Shown here piece by piece: positions 8,668 through 18,550 of a DNA stretch of 54,618 bases. The notes below the pieces were generated by a model. It had not been told where the DNA came from. It did not search any database and saw only the letters and a list, made by a program, of their open reading frames with translations. How positions within the stretch are numbered: the stretch's first letter is position 1; every line of letters begins with the position of its first letter. The position numbers were made by a program, and so were the translations under genes. This stretch comes from Streptomyces sp. NRRL B-24085 (GTDB taxonomy: Bacteria; Actinomycetota; Actinomycetes; Streptomycetales; Streptomycetaceae). The stretch lies in the NCBI RefSeq assembly GCF_001282115.1, contig NZ_LJBR01000052.1, forward strand, positions 1 to 54,618. The letters run 5' to 3'.

Positions 8668-9548
8668 TTGAGGACCGGGGCGTCGACGGCGTCCGACAGC
8701 CACTGCTGCTCCAGCTTGCCGAGCGTGCCGTCCTTGCGCAGGGCGTCCACGGCGGCCGTCACGCAGGACGTGAGCGCGCTGCCCTTGTCGAGCACGAGCC
8801 CGAACTGCTCCGGTGTGCCGCCCTGGTTCTCGAACTGCCCGACGATCGTGCCGTCCGTGACCTCGGCAGCGGTGATGTAGAAGGCGGTGGGCAGATCGAC
8901 GACGATCGCGTCCACCTGCTTGTTCTCCAGAGCGGACTTGGCCTGGTCGTTCTTGGCGTACGCGGCGGCCTCCCGCGTCGGCTTCACCACGTCCTGGATG
9001 TAGTTCAGGCTCGTCGTGCCGACCTGGGCGCCCAGCTTGAGGCCCTTCAGGTCCGCGATGCTCGTCGCCTCGGCGGCCTTGGTGCCCTTGAGCGCGATGA
9101 CGGCCTGGCGCACGTCGTAGTAGCCGGACGAGAAGTCCACGGCCTTCTTGCGCTCGGCGCTGATCGACACCTGGTTGATGTCGAAGTCGAAGGTCTTCTC
9201 CCCGGGGGCGAAAGCCTTGTTGAAGGGGACGCTCTGCCAGACCACGGCGCTCTTGTCGTAGCCGAGCTGCTTCGCCACGGCGTACGCGACGGCCGACTCG
9301 AACCCCTTGCCGTTCGCGGGCTTGTCGTCCTTGAACCAGGGCTCGTAGGCCGGTTCGTCGGTCGCGATCGTCAGCTTGCCGGAGGTCTTGGTGGCCAACT
9401 CGCCCTTGGCGCAGGTGGTTCCGGTGGACCCCGAGGCCTTGGCGTTCGCGTCGTCGTCGGACTGCGGAGCACAGCCGACAGCGGTGGCGAGCAGGGCTAT
9501 CGATGCCGCGGCGACGGCGCGGCGCAGTGCGCGAGGGGCAGGGTGCAT
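8664..9548 (-). CDS. Amino-acid ABC transporter substrate-binding lipoprotein
   Basis: A 294-residue family-3 solute-binding protein. The N-terminus is a lipoprotein signal: RALRR, a hydrophobic core, and lipobox ATAVGC with Cys26 as the lipidated residue. The mature part shows TSGKLTIATDEPAYEPWF, the SVPFNKAF segment, and FDFDINQVSISAERKKAVDFS, all typical of bacterial extracellular solute-binding family 3. The ATG at 9548 is chosen because it places the signal peptide at the very N-terminus; there is no clear Shine-Dalgarno, so the start is less certain than the product. First gene of the operon; a palindrome lies 12 bp upstream. Confidence 0.92.
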   Translation of the reverse strand: MHPAPRALRRAVAAASIALLATAVGCAPQSDDDANAKASGSTGTTCAKGELATKTSGKLTIATDEPAYEPWFKDDKPANGKGFESAVAYAVAKQLGYDKSAVVWQSVPFNKAFAPGEKTFDFDINQVSISAERKKAVDFSSGYYDVRQAVIALKGTKAAEATSIADLKGLKLGAQVGTTSLNYIQDVVKPTREAAAYAKNDQAKSALENKQVDAIVVDLPTAFYITAAEVTDGTIVGQFENQGGTPEQFGLVLDKGSALTSCVTAAVDALRKDGTLGKLEQQWLSDAVDAPVLK

Positions 9549-9559
9549 GGCGGGAGAGT

Positions 9560-9573
9560 GACAGTCCACTGTC
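9560..9573. promoter_or_regulatory. Palindrome GACAGT-CC-ACTGTC upstream of the ABC operon (candidate operator)
   Basis: Perfect 6-bp inverted repeat arms (9560-9565 and 9568-9573) separated by CC, 12 bp from the start codon of the binding-protein gene. The position suits a repressor site or a 5-prime mRNA hairpin. No regulator gene is adjacent. Apart from this site and the hairpin at 9813, nothing else is recognised in 9549-9875. Confidence 0.4.
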
Positions 9574-9812
9574 CCGTTTGTCGAGGTCACGACGGCAATC
9601 GTCCGCATATTGGGAACGGGTGTTGCGTTTCTGTGAACAGTTTTCGGACAGGTTGCCGGGGCCGCCGGTCGAGGGCGGGGATGAAAGACCGGCGGCCCGT
9701 ACCGCGCAGGAGCCGTCATCCTGTGCGGGGCTGCTCCCAGTTGACTGCGCGACCAAGTGCGCCGGGAGCGCGTGCGTGACACCGGCGCGTGCGAAGAGTT
9801 CACACGGGGCGC

Positions 9813-9840
9813 GTGCGCCGGACCGGTATCACCGGCGCAC
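9813..9840. repeat. Perfect 9-bp inverted repeat in the 9.5-9.9 kb intergenic region
   Basis: GTGCGCCGG (9813-9821) and CCGGCGCAC (9832-9840) with a 10-nt loop. It sits about 35-60 bp upstream of the orphan reading frame at 9876. No T-tract follows, so it may be an operator or an mRNA hairpin rather than a terminator. Confidence 0.4.
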
Positions 9841-9875
9841 ACCGGGCCGAGTCCGCCGCCCCCGTGTCAGGATGA

Positions 9876-10160
9876 TGGTCAGTCAACAGCACCGGAAAGC
9901 TGCCGGAGGCGGACATAGCCGCGATCGCCGACGCCACGTACGAGCCTCCGGCCGACCTGCTCAAGCCTCTCGCCAAGGCGCTGCACACCACGCAGAAGGC
10001 GCTGCTCAGGGAAGCCGGGATCCTCGAACCCGGCAAGAAGCCTTCTCCGATCACCCCACGAGCCGCCGCACTGGAGCTCGGCATCAAGTCCCCCGCGAAC
10101 CTGGGCATCTTCGAAGCGCTGGTCGCCGCGCTGCTGGCGGCCGAGAAGCGGCGACCCTAG
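9876..10160 (+). pseudogene. Orphan helical reading frame without a canonical start codon (probable frameshifted gene)
   Basis: From 9876 to the TAG at 10158 the frame encodes about 94 codons with genome-typical third-position G/C. The peptide is clearly protein-like: IAAIADATYEPPADLLKPL, ALHTTQKALLREAG, then PRAAALELGIKSPANLGIFE. No ATG, GTG or TTG occurs in this frame before the conserved-looking part, and an in-frame TGA sits at 9873. An ATG in the neighbouring frame (ATGATGGTC at 9872) reads into it if one base is lost near 9880. Either a real +1 insertion broke the gene, the sequence has an error, or a rare start (CTG at 9900) is used. No family recognised. Type is my judgement. Confidence 0.5.
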
Positions 10161-10271
10161 CCGAGGGGCCGCCACCGGTCCCGATCCGGGCCGAGGGGCT
10201 GCCGGCACCGCCGCTGGCCGAGGGATCGGCACCCCCTTCCCGCGTCGAGGGACTACCAGCCGCGCGCCCAC
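10161..10271. repeat. Degenerate 27-30 bp tandem repeat (four units)
   Basis: Units begin with (C/T)CGAGGG at 10161, 10191, 10218 and 10245, spaced 30, 27 and 27 bp. On the plus strand one frame reads as repeated Pro-rich units (AEGPPPVP, AEGLPAPPL, AEGSAPPS, VEGLPAAR). The array starts right after the stop of the orphan frame and runs into the last codons of the minus-strand hydrolase gene. Confidence 0.6.
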
Positions 10272-10903
10272 CATTCCTGGAGCTGCGGGCGCTCCGCTCC
10301 GAGGGTGGTGTCGTTGCCGTGCCCCGGGTACACCCACGTCTCGTCCGGCAGGCAGAACACCTTCTCCTCGAGCCCGCCCATGAGGCTCTGGAAGTCCGCC
10401 GGCTGTGTCGTCCGGCCAGGACCTCCCGGGAACAGGCAGTCCCCGGTGAACACATGGGGATGCCCGTGCGGGTCGTCGTAGACGAGGGCGATCGAGCCCG
10501 GCGTGTGGCCGACGAGGTGGCGTGCGGTCAACTCGACCTGGCCCACGCGGATGACGTCGCCGTCGTCGACCAGGACGTCGGTGGGCACGGGGATTCCCTC
10601 GGCGTCGTCCCGGCCGGCGTACGTACGCGCGCGCGTGGCCGCGACGACCGCCTCAAGGGCCTGCCAGTGGTCGCCGTGCCGGTGCGTGGTGACGACGGAC
10701 GCGATGCCGTCGTCACCGATCATGCCCAGCAGGGTGTCCGCCTCGTTGGCGGCGTCGATCAGCAGTTGCTCGTCGGTGGCCCGGCAGCGCAGCAGATAGG
10801 CGTTGTTGTCCATCGGGCCGACCGCGATCTTGGTGATCATCAGGTCCTTGAGCTCGTGCACGTCGGCGGCGCCGCCGACCGTCACCTGTCCGCTGTACGT
10901 CAT
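10253..10903 (-). CDS. Metallo-beta-lactamase-fold hydrolase (glyoxalase II-like)
   Basis: A 216-residue MBL-fold hydrolase. The zinc-binding motif THRHGDHW gives H74, H76, D78 and H79. Further ligands are the His in LVGHTPGSIAL, the bridging Asp in FTGDCLFPGG, and the C-terminal His in VYPGHGNDT. The pattern matches glyoxalase II-like thioesterases, but the substrate is not evident. Starts at ATG 10903, 9 bp after the stop of the upstream maleylpyruvate-isomerase-like gene, so the two are likely one transcript; mycothiol-linked chemistry for both is a plausible inference only. Its last codons lie in the tandem repeat. Confidence 0.9.
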   Translation of the reverse strand: MTYSGQVTVGGAADVHELKDLMITKIAVGPMDNNAYLLRCRATDEQLLIDAANEADTLLGMIGDDGIASVVTTHRHGDHWQALEAVVAATRARTYAGRDDAEGIPVPTDVLVDDGDVIRVGQVELTARHLVGHTPGSIALVYDDPHGHPHVFTGDCLFPGGPGRTTQPADFQSLMGGLEEKVFCLPDETWVYPGHGNDTTLGAERPQLQEWWARGW

Positions 10904-10912
10904 GGCGGCAGC

Positions 10913-11599
10913 CTATAGCGGGGGCAGCGAGGGGAGGGTGCCGCCGTGGACCGTCAGTGCCGAGCCGTCGCGGCGGCCCGCGAGCCAGCCGAGCAGGTCG
11001 GCCGTGCGGCCGGTGACGACGAGCACGGGGTCCCCGGCGCCGCCCGTCGGGGTCCGGCGGCCGTCGTCCTGCTCGATCACGAGCGCGGGCACGTCGGGAA
11101 GGCCCCGGAACCGCTCCGTCAGGAAGTCGATCTCGCGCTGCGTGAAGTCCTCGGGAAGGTCCTCCAGCTCGTACCCGATCCCGAGATCCACATGGTGCAG
11201 CTCCACCTCGACCCACCGCCGGAACGGCACCCGGGACGCCGAGTCGGTGACTCCGTTGCGCAGCTCGACCGTGCGCGACCAGTCGGCCGGTTCGGCCCCG
11301 GCCTTCTGGAAGCGGGCGGCGCTCTCGCGGAGGTCGGCGAGCTGGACGTCGAGGGGGCGGGGGGCGTCGCGCTCGATGTCGGCGTCGCGCGCTTCCGCGG
11401 AGGGGTACATGGGCCGGCCCTCCAGGACGTTCACCAGGGCGTCGGCGTTGCGGGAGAGATGCGCGAGGACGTGGCCGCGGCTCCAGCCCGGCAGCCGTGA
11501 CGACTCGGTCACGTCCGCGTTGTCCATCCTGGCGGCTGCGGTCAGCAGCCGCTCGGTCGCACCCCGTACAGACTCCAGGTCATGAGCGTGATCAATCAT
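10913..11599 (-). CDS. Maleylpyruvate isomerase family (mycothiol-dependent, DinB-like) protein
   Basis: A 228-residue protein. The N-terminal DinB-like helical bundle includes LPGWSRGHVLAHLSRNADAL, whose His residues are the usual metal ligands together with the later VEVELHHVDLG motif. The C-terminal region matches the sterol-carrier-like domain of the mycothiol-dependent maleylpyruvate isomerase family. Most members are unassigned; isomerisation of maleylpyruvate is proven for few. ATG 11599 is chosen because the family N-terminus then lines up; the RBS is weak. It is divergent from uvrA and precedes the MBL-fold hydrolase in the same orientation. Confidence 0.85.
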   Translation of the reverse strand: MIDHAHDLESVRGATERLLTAAARMDNADVTESSRLPGWSRGHVLAHLSRNADALVNVLEGRPMYPSAEARDADIERDAPRPLDVQLADLRESAARFQKAGAEPADWSRTVELRNGVTDSASRVPFRRWVEVELHHVDLGIGYELEDLPEDFTQREIDFLTERFRGLPDVPALVIEQDDGRRTPTGGAGDPVLVVTGRTADLLGWLAGRRDGSALTVHGGTLPSLPPL

Positions 11600-11827
11600 G
11601 CTGCTGACCCTAGTGCCGCCACACCTTCGGGTGAAGGTGGTGAAGGAGTGCCGTAAATCGAATGCGCGTGCTATATGGTCGGGTGCGGCGTCGGGCATGC
11701 TGGAAGGCCGGGGATTGTTACGCATCCGGGAATCCGACCGGCGTTGTCAGTGGCTCCCCCTAGTCTGAGAAAGCACGGGGGCCCCGCCCCTGTCACTCCT
11801 CTCAAGCCAAGAAAGGTGCGGACCGGC

Positions 11828-14866
<3,039 letters not shown>

Positions 14867-14874
14867 GCCGGACA

Positions 14875-14928
14875 GACGGAGCGAGCGGTGCCCCGCGGGA
14901 CGTCCCGCGGGGCACCGCTCGCTCCGTC
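14875..14928. terminator. 27-bp perfect inverted repeat between convergent uvrA and the sugar kinase
   Basis: The left arm 14875-14901 and right arm 14902-14928 are exact reverse complements with no unpaired centre (a 54-bp perfect palindrome). It lies between two converging genes and should stop transcription in both directions. No U-tract. Confidence 0.85.
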
Positions 14929-14941
14929 ACCGGCCCCGCTC

Positions 14942-15853
14942 CTACAGCTCACCCAGTTCGGACGCGTACGGCGGCTGCGCCCCGGCGCGTGAGCAGGTGA
15001 TCGCCGCCGCGCGCGCCGCGAACCGCAGCAGCCGGGTCCAGTCCTCGGCGCCCAGATCCGCGAGCGCCTCCGGGGACAGCGCGTCGAGGCCGGCCAGGCC
15101 GTGCAGCAGGGCCGCGTTCACCGTGTCGCCCGCGCCGATCGTGTCCACGACGTCGACCTTCTCGCCCGGAACCGGCAGCACCGTCCCGCCCCGGGTGAAC
15201 ACCGTCAGCCCGTCGCCGCCGTGGGTGACCACGACGGCCCCGGGCCCCGCGGCCAGCCATTCCTGCGGGGTGCCGCCCAGCCACAGGGCGTCCTCCTCGG
15301 AGAGCTTGAGCAGCGACACCGACGGCAGCCAGTTCTTGAACCGGGCCCGGTAGGCGTCCGCGTCGGCGATCAGCCCGGCCCGGATGTTCGGGTCGAGCGC
15401 GGTGAACACGCCCTGAGCGGCCGCGGTCCGCATCAGCTCCTCGTAGGCGCTCGCGCCCGGTTCCAGGACGAGCGAACAGGTGCCGAAGGACACCGCCCGC
15501 GTGCCGGCGGGGAGTTGGGCGGGGGCGGCGAACAGGCGGTCGGCGGTGCCGTCGACGTAGAAGGAGTAGGCGGCCGAGCCGGCGGTGTCGATCGTGGCGA
15601 CGGCCAGGGTGGTGGGTTCGCTGCCGCGCTGTACGGCGGACACGTCCACCCCCGCCTCCCGGAGACCGTCGAGCAGGGCCTCGCCGAAGGCGTCGAGGGA
15701 GGTACGGGAGCAGAAGGCGGTGGGGGAGCCGAGCCGGCCGAGGGCCACGGCGGTGTTGTAGGGGCCGCCGCCGAGCGCCGGCTTGAGAGCCGCGAGGGCA
15801 CCGGTGCCCTGCGGGACCAGATCGATCAGGGCCTCACCGGCGACGACGATCAC
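14942..15853 (-). CDS. PfkB-family carbohydrate kinase (fructokinase-like)
   Basis: A 303-residue ribokinase-fold sugar kinase. The N-terminus VIVVAGEALIDLVP, PfkB signature 1 region ALGGGPYNTAVALGRLG and signature 2 DTIGAGDTVNAALLHG (catalytic Asp in GAGD) are all present. The GGGPYN start of the sugar site resembles fructokinases; the exact sugar is inference. GTG 15853 has AAAGGA at 8 nt. It follows the LacI-type regulator in the same orientation, 62 bp downstream, so regulator and kinase probably share the operator at 17123. No sugar transporter is adjacent. Confidence 0.92.
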   Translation of the reverse strand: MIVVAGEALIDLVPQGTGALAALKPALGGGPYNTAVALGRLGSPTAFCSRTSLDAFGEALLDGLREAGVDVSAVQRGSEPTTLAVATIDTAGSAAYSFYVDGTADRLFAAPAQLPAGTRAVSFGTCSLVLEPGASAYEELMRTAAAQGVFTALDPNIRAGLIADADAYRARFKNWLPSVSLLKLSEEDALWLGGTPQEWLAAGPGAVVVTHGGDGLTVFTRGGTVLPVPGEKVDVVDTIGAGDTVNAALLHGLAGLDALSPEALADLGAEDWTRLLRFAARAAAITCSRAGAQPPYASELGEL

Positions 15854-15915
15854 GAAACGGGTCCTTTCTGGAACTGCGAGGGCAGGGAGGGCTGAGCGTG
15901 CGTGGGCTGAGAGGG

Positions 15916-17040
15916 TCAAGGGCGTCGGGAGGAATCGGCGAGCGGGGCAGCCCGACGGGACCGCGAGGAACCCGCCGCCCCCTCCCCGGAGTCGGGGCAG
16001 CCGCACGACGAGCGGTGCACGAACGTGCAGTCGAGGCGCACGGTCCGGGCGGGCCGGTCCGGCTCGTCGAGGCGCTCCAGGAGGACCCGGACCGCCTGGG
16101 CGCCGATCTCCCTGCTGGGCTGGGCGATCGCGGTGAGCCGGGGCGAGAACAGATCGGCCCAGGCGAAGTCGTCGAAGCAGCACAGGGCGAGGTCGTCCGG
16201 TACGGAGAGACCGTGCGCGCGAAGAGCCCGTAGGGTGCCGATGGTCATCGCGTTGTTGGCGGTGACGAGGGCGGTGGGTGGGGTGTCCAGGGCGAGCAGG
16301 GCGGCCGTGGCCCGTTCGGCCCCGGCCGACGCGGAGTCGCCGTGGACGAGCAGGTCGTCGTCGTGGGGGAGGCGGGCGGCGGTGAGGCCCTGCCGGTATC
16401 CGGCGATCCGTTCGGCGGTGGTGCTCAGCCCGGGCAGGCCGGCCACCAGGCCGATGCGCCGGTGGCCGAGTCCGGCGAGATGGGTGACGAGCCGCGCCAT
16501 CGGCTCGGTGCTCTCGGCACAGACCTGGTCGAAGCGCCGGAGGCCGTTCTCCTTGACACCGCCCGCCCCACCGCCCACCCGGCCGCCCGAACCGTCGATC
16601 ACCCGGTCCAGGAACACCGTCGGTACCCGGTGGCGGCCGAGGTAGGAGACCAGCTCGCGCGGGTCCGGCGAGGGCGCGACGATCATGCCGTCCACCCGCC
16701 TCTCGTGCAGGAGCTGGACGACCTTGTGTTCGTGGTCGGGATCGTCGTGGGGATCGGCGATGAGCAGGCTGTAGCCGTGTTCCAGCGCGCCCGCCTCGAC
16801 GCCCTGGAGGATCTCGGTGAAGTACGGGTTGCTGATCGCCGACACCGCGAGCCCGATGGAACGGGTGCGGGAGGTCACCAGCGAACGGGCCAGGGTGTTG
16901 GGCGTGTAACCGAGCTCGTCGACGGCGTCCAGCACCGCCTGGCGGGTGTGGGGCAGGACCGGCCGGGTGCCGTTGAGGACGTGCGAGACGGTCGCCACGG
17001 ACACTCCCGCACTGCGGGCCACGTCGGCCATGGTCGGCAT
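15916..17040 (-). CDS. LacI-family transcriptional regulator
   Basis: A 374-residue repressor. The N-terminal helix-turn-helix and hinge (MADVARSAGVSVATVSHVLN, then LGYTPNTLARSL) are classic LacI. A periplasmic-binding-protein-like sugar-sensing core follows (SIGLAVSAISNPYF, ERIAGYRQGL, CCFDDFAWADLFSPRLTAI). A Gly-rich insertion near residue 165 (SGGRVGGGAGGVKENG) interrupts the usual core, and the C-terminal end has a short Ser/Arg tail. ATG 17040 has GGGGAG upstream. A LacI-type operator lies 83 bp upstream, suggesting autoregulation and control of the adjacent kinase. Confidence 0.94.
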   Translation of the reverse strand: MPTMADVARSAGVSVATVSHVLNGTRPVLPHTRQAVLDAVDELGYTPNTLARSLVTSRTRSIGLAVSAISNPYFTEILQGVEAGALEHGYSLLIADPHDDPDHEHKVVQLLHERRVDGMIVAPSPDPRELVSYLGRHRVPTVFLDRVIDGSGGRVGGGAGGVKENGLRRFDQVCAESTEPMARLVTHLAGLGHRRIGLVAGLPGLSTTAERIAGYRQGLTAARLPHDDDLLVHGDSASAGAERATAALLALDTPPTALVTANNAMTIGTLRALRAHGLSVPDDLALCCFDDFAWADLFSPRLTAIAQPSREIGAQAVRVLLERLDEPDRPARTVRLDCTFVHRSSCGCPDSGEGAAGSSRSRRAAPLADSSRRP

Positions 17041-17122
17041 GGGCTCCCCTTCCGGAACGGCGTGCGGGGCACCCGGACGTCGAGGGCCCACGGCCGGGAA
17101 GGTATCCCATCCGGCGGCCCGC

Positions 17123-17146
17123 GTAAACGCTTGCGCAAACGTTTAC
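17123..17146. promoter_or_regulatory. LacI-type operator upstream of the lacI-kinase unit
   Basis: Outer arms GTAAACG (17123-17129) and CGTTTAC (17140-17146) are perfect inverted repeats around TTGCGCAA (17131-17138), itself an 8-bp palindrome. The nested TTGCGCAA/CGTTTAC type is typical of actinobacterial LacI-family operators. It lies between the HTH gene stop (17178) and the LacI start (17040), so it serves the lacI promoter. Confidence 0.7.
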
Positions 17147-17177
17147 GTGCCGCGGCGGACCCGACACGGCGTCCCGC

Positions 17178-18134
17178 TCACTCCCACTCCCACCCGATCC
17201 CCACGACCCCCGACCGCACCCGTGGCTCGACCAGGTGCACCGAGTGGTGGTGGCCGGTGAGGGACAGGTCCCGGCGGCCGCTGCGGGGCGCGGCGGGGGA
17301 GTGCTGGGCGAAGCGGTGGCAGCGCAGCGGCAGGGCGTTCCCGTCGAAGCGGACCTGGAGCGCGTACTGCCCGCCGGGCGCACCGAAGCCGCGGACGTAC
17401 TCGCGGGAGACCCCGCCCGTGCCGTCCTCGACGGCGTAGCGGAACAGGAAGGTGTCCCCGGCCCGCAGCCGGGCGTCGAGGAGCAGCTCGGCCACCAGCA
17501 CCCCGGTGTCGTGGTGCGAACGGACGCGCCCCGTACGGCAGTTCTCCAGGGCGTGGACGGTCATGAGCTCCGGCACGCACCCCGGGTCGCCGTGGTGGAC
17601 GGCGAGGAAGCGGTCGACGCCCTCGCGGTGGGCGCGCACGATGTGGTGCGACTCCAGGCCGCGCAGCTCGCGGCGCGCGCCGATGTCTATGCGCTCGTGG
17701 TGGCCGAGGGTGTGCAGCCCCGCGTCGGGCGGCGAGTCCAGCTCTCCCAGCAGCTGTCCGAGGACGTCCGAGGCCGCCAGGAAGGAGCGGTAGGAGCGGG
17801 CCGCGGGCCGCTCGGCGGCCGACCGGTCGTCGTCCTCGGCGAGCAGCCGGATCAACGACTCCTCCGGCAGTTGCAGGATCTCCTCCAGCGCGCGTACGGC
17901 CCGCAGCGACTCCGGGCGCTGCGGGCGCCGGGCGCCCTGCTGCCAGTAGCTCAGGCTGGTGACCCCGACCTTGACCCCGTAACGCGACAGATGGTGCTGG
18001 ACGCGCTGGAGCGGCAGCCCCCGCGCGGCGATCGCCGCGCGCAGCGCGACGTGGAAGGGGCCGCCCCGCAGGGCCGAGTCCAGTTCCGCGCCGGCGACGC
18101 TCACGTCGTCCGCGTGCTGTGTGGCGTGCGGCAT
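17178..18134 (-). CDS. Helix-turn-helix DNA-binding protein with an unassigned C-terminal domain
   Basis: A 318-residue protein. Residues about 25-95 look like an XRE/Cro-type HTH: LRAAIAARGLPLQRVQHHLS, then VGVTSLSYWQQGARRPQRPESLRAVRALEEILQLPEESL. The C-terminal 200 residues are beta-rich with many His/Arg (GHHERIDIGARRELRGLESHH is near the boundary) and match no family I recognise. ATG 18134 has AAAGG 7 nt upstream. The upstream 416-bp region holds an inverted repeat that could be its own operator. Streptomycetes carry many such regulators; the target is unknown. Confidence 0.8.
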   Translation of the reverse strand: MPHATQHADDVSVAGAELDSALRGGPFHVALRAAIAARGLPLQRVQHHLSRYGVKVGVTSLSYWQQGARRPQRPESLRAVRALEEILQLPEESLIRLLAEDDDRSAAERPAARSYRSFLAASDVLGQLLGELDSPPDAGLHTLGHHERIDIGARRELRGLESHHIVRAHREGVDRFLAVHHGDPGCVPELMTVHALENCRTGRVRSHHDTGVLVAELLLDARLRAGDTFLFRYAVEDGTGGVSREYVRGFGAPGGQYALQVRFDGNALPLRCHRFAQHSPAAPRSGRRDLSLTGHHHSVHLVEPRVRSGVVGIGWEWE

Positions 18135-18273
18135 GCAGGGGCCTTTCTGTACGGGTGCGGCCGGCTGGTCAGGCCGTTCGCGGAGGTGTGTCGGGGCCGT
18201 CCGTGGCAGGCCGGGGGGAGGCTTCACATCCGTACGCCGTCGTTCCCGGCCCCGAGTTCCCCCGCATTGAAGC

Positions 18274-18297
18274 GTGTTGACCAATTCCCGACAACAC
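18274..18297. promoter_or_regulatory. Inverted repeat GTGTTG-N12-CAACAC in the HTH gene / uvrC divergent region
   Basis: Perfect 6-bp arms at 18274-18279 and 18292-18297. On the minus strand it overlaps a possible -35 (TTGTCG) and the spacer leading to TCAATG, 18 bp apart, so it could be an operator over the promoter of the HTH gene. The rest of 18135-18550 shows no gene; promoters for both divergent genes must lie here. Confidence 0.45.
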
Positions 18298-18550
18298 CTG
18301 CCGCCGAACGGTGGTGCACTCCCGGCCGCTCGGCGGCCCGCCCGCGCACGTGGCGCCGGCCGCCCCGAGGGTCGCTCGACGTCGACGTCGGAACCGTCTT
18401 CGGGCCACCGAGGGCACCGCAGGGGAACACGTGCGGTGCTGACGTTCCCGGAGTGACACATCACACCGTGAGATCAGCGGCCCCTGGCACCGGCCGGTCG
18501 TCGTCCACAGGCTCACCGGAGTGTCAGCCCACGCCAGTAGGGTGTGAGAC

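Noticed and set aside
7777..9756. A long minus-strand frame joining the permease to upstream sequence
   Set aside because: The upstream part is out of frame with the binding-protein gene and translates to Arg/Gly-rich nonsense; permease start GTG 8667 is coupled to the binding-protein stop.
10162..10275. A Pro-rich protein-coding gene in the tandem repeat
   Set aside because: The frame has no start or RBS linked to the repeat and runs antisense through a certain hydrolase gene.
11600..11827. LexA/SOS box upstream of uvrA
   Set aside because: No GAACnnnnGTTC-like dyad is seen; the TAGTCT at 11761 has no acceptable -35 partner.
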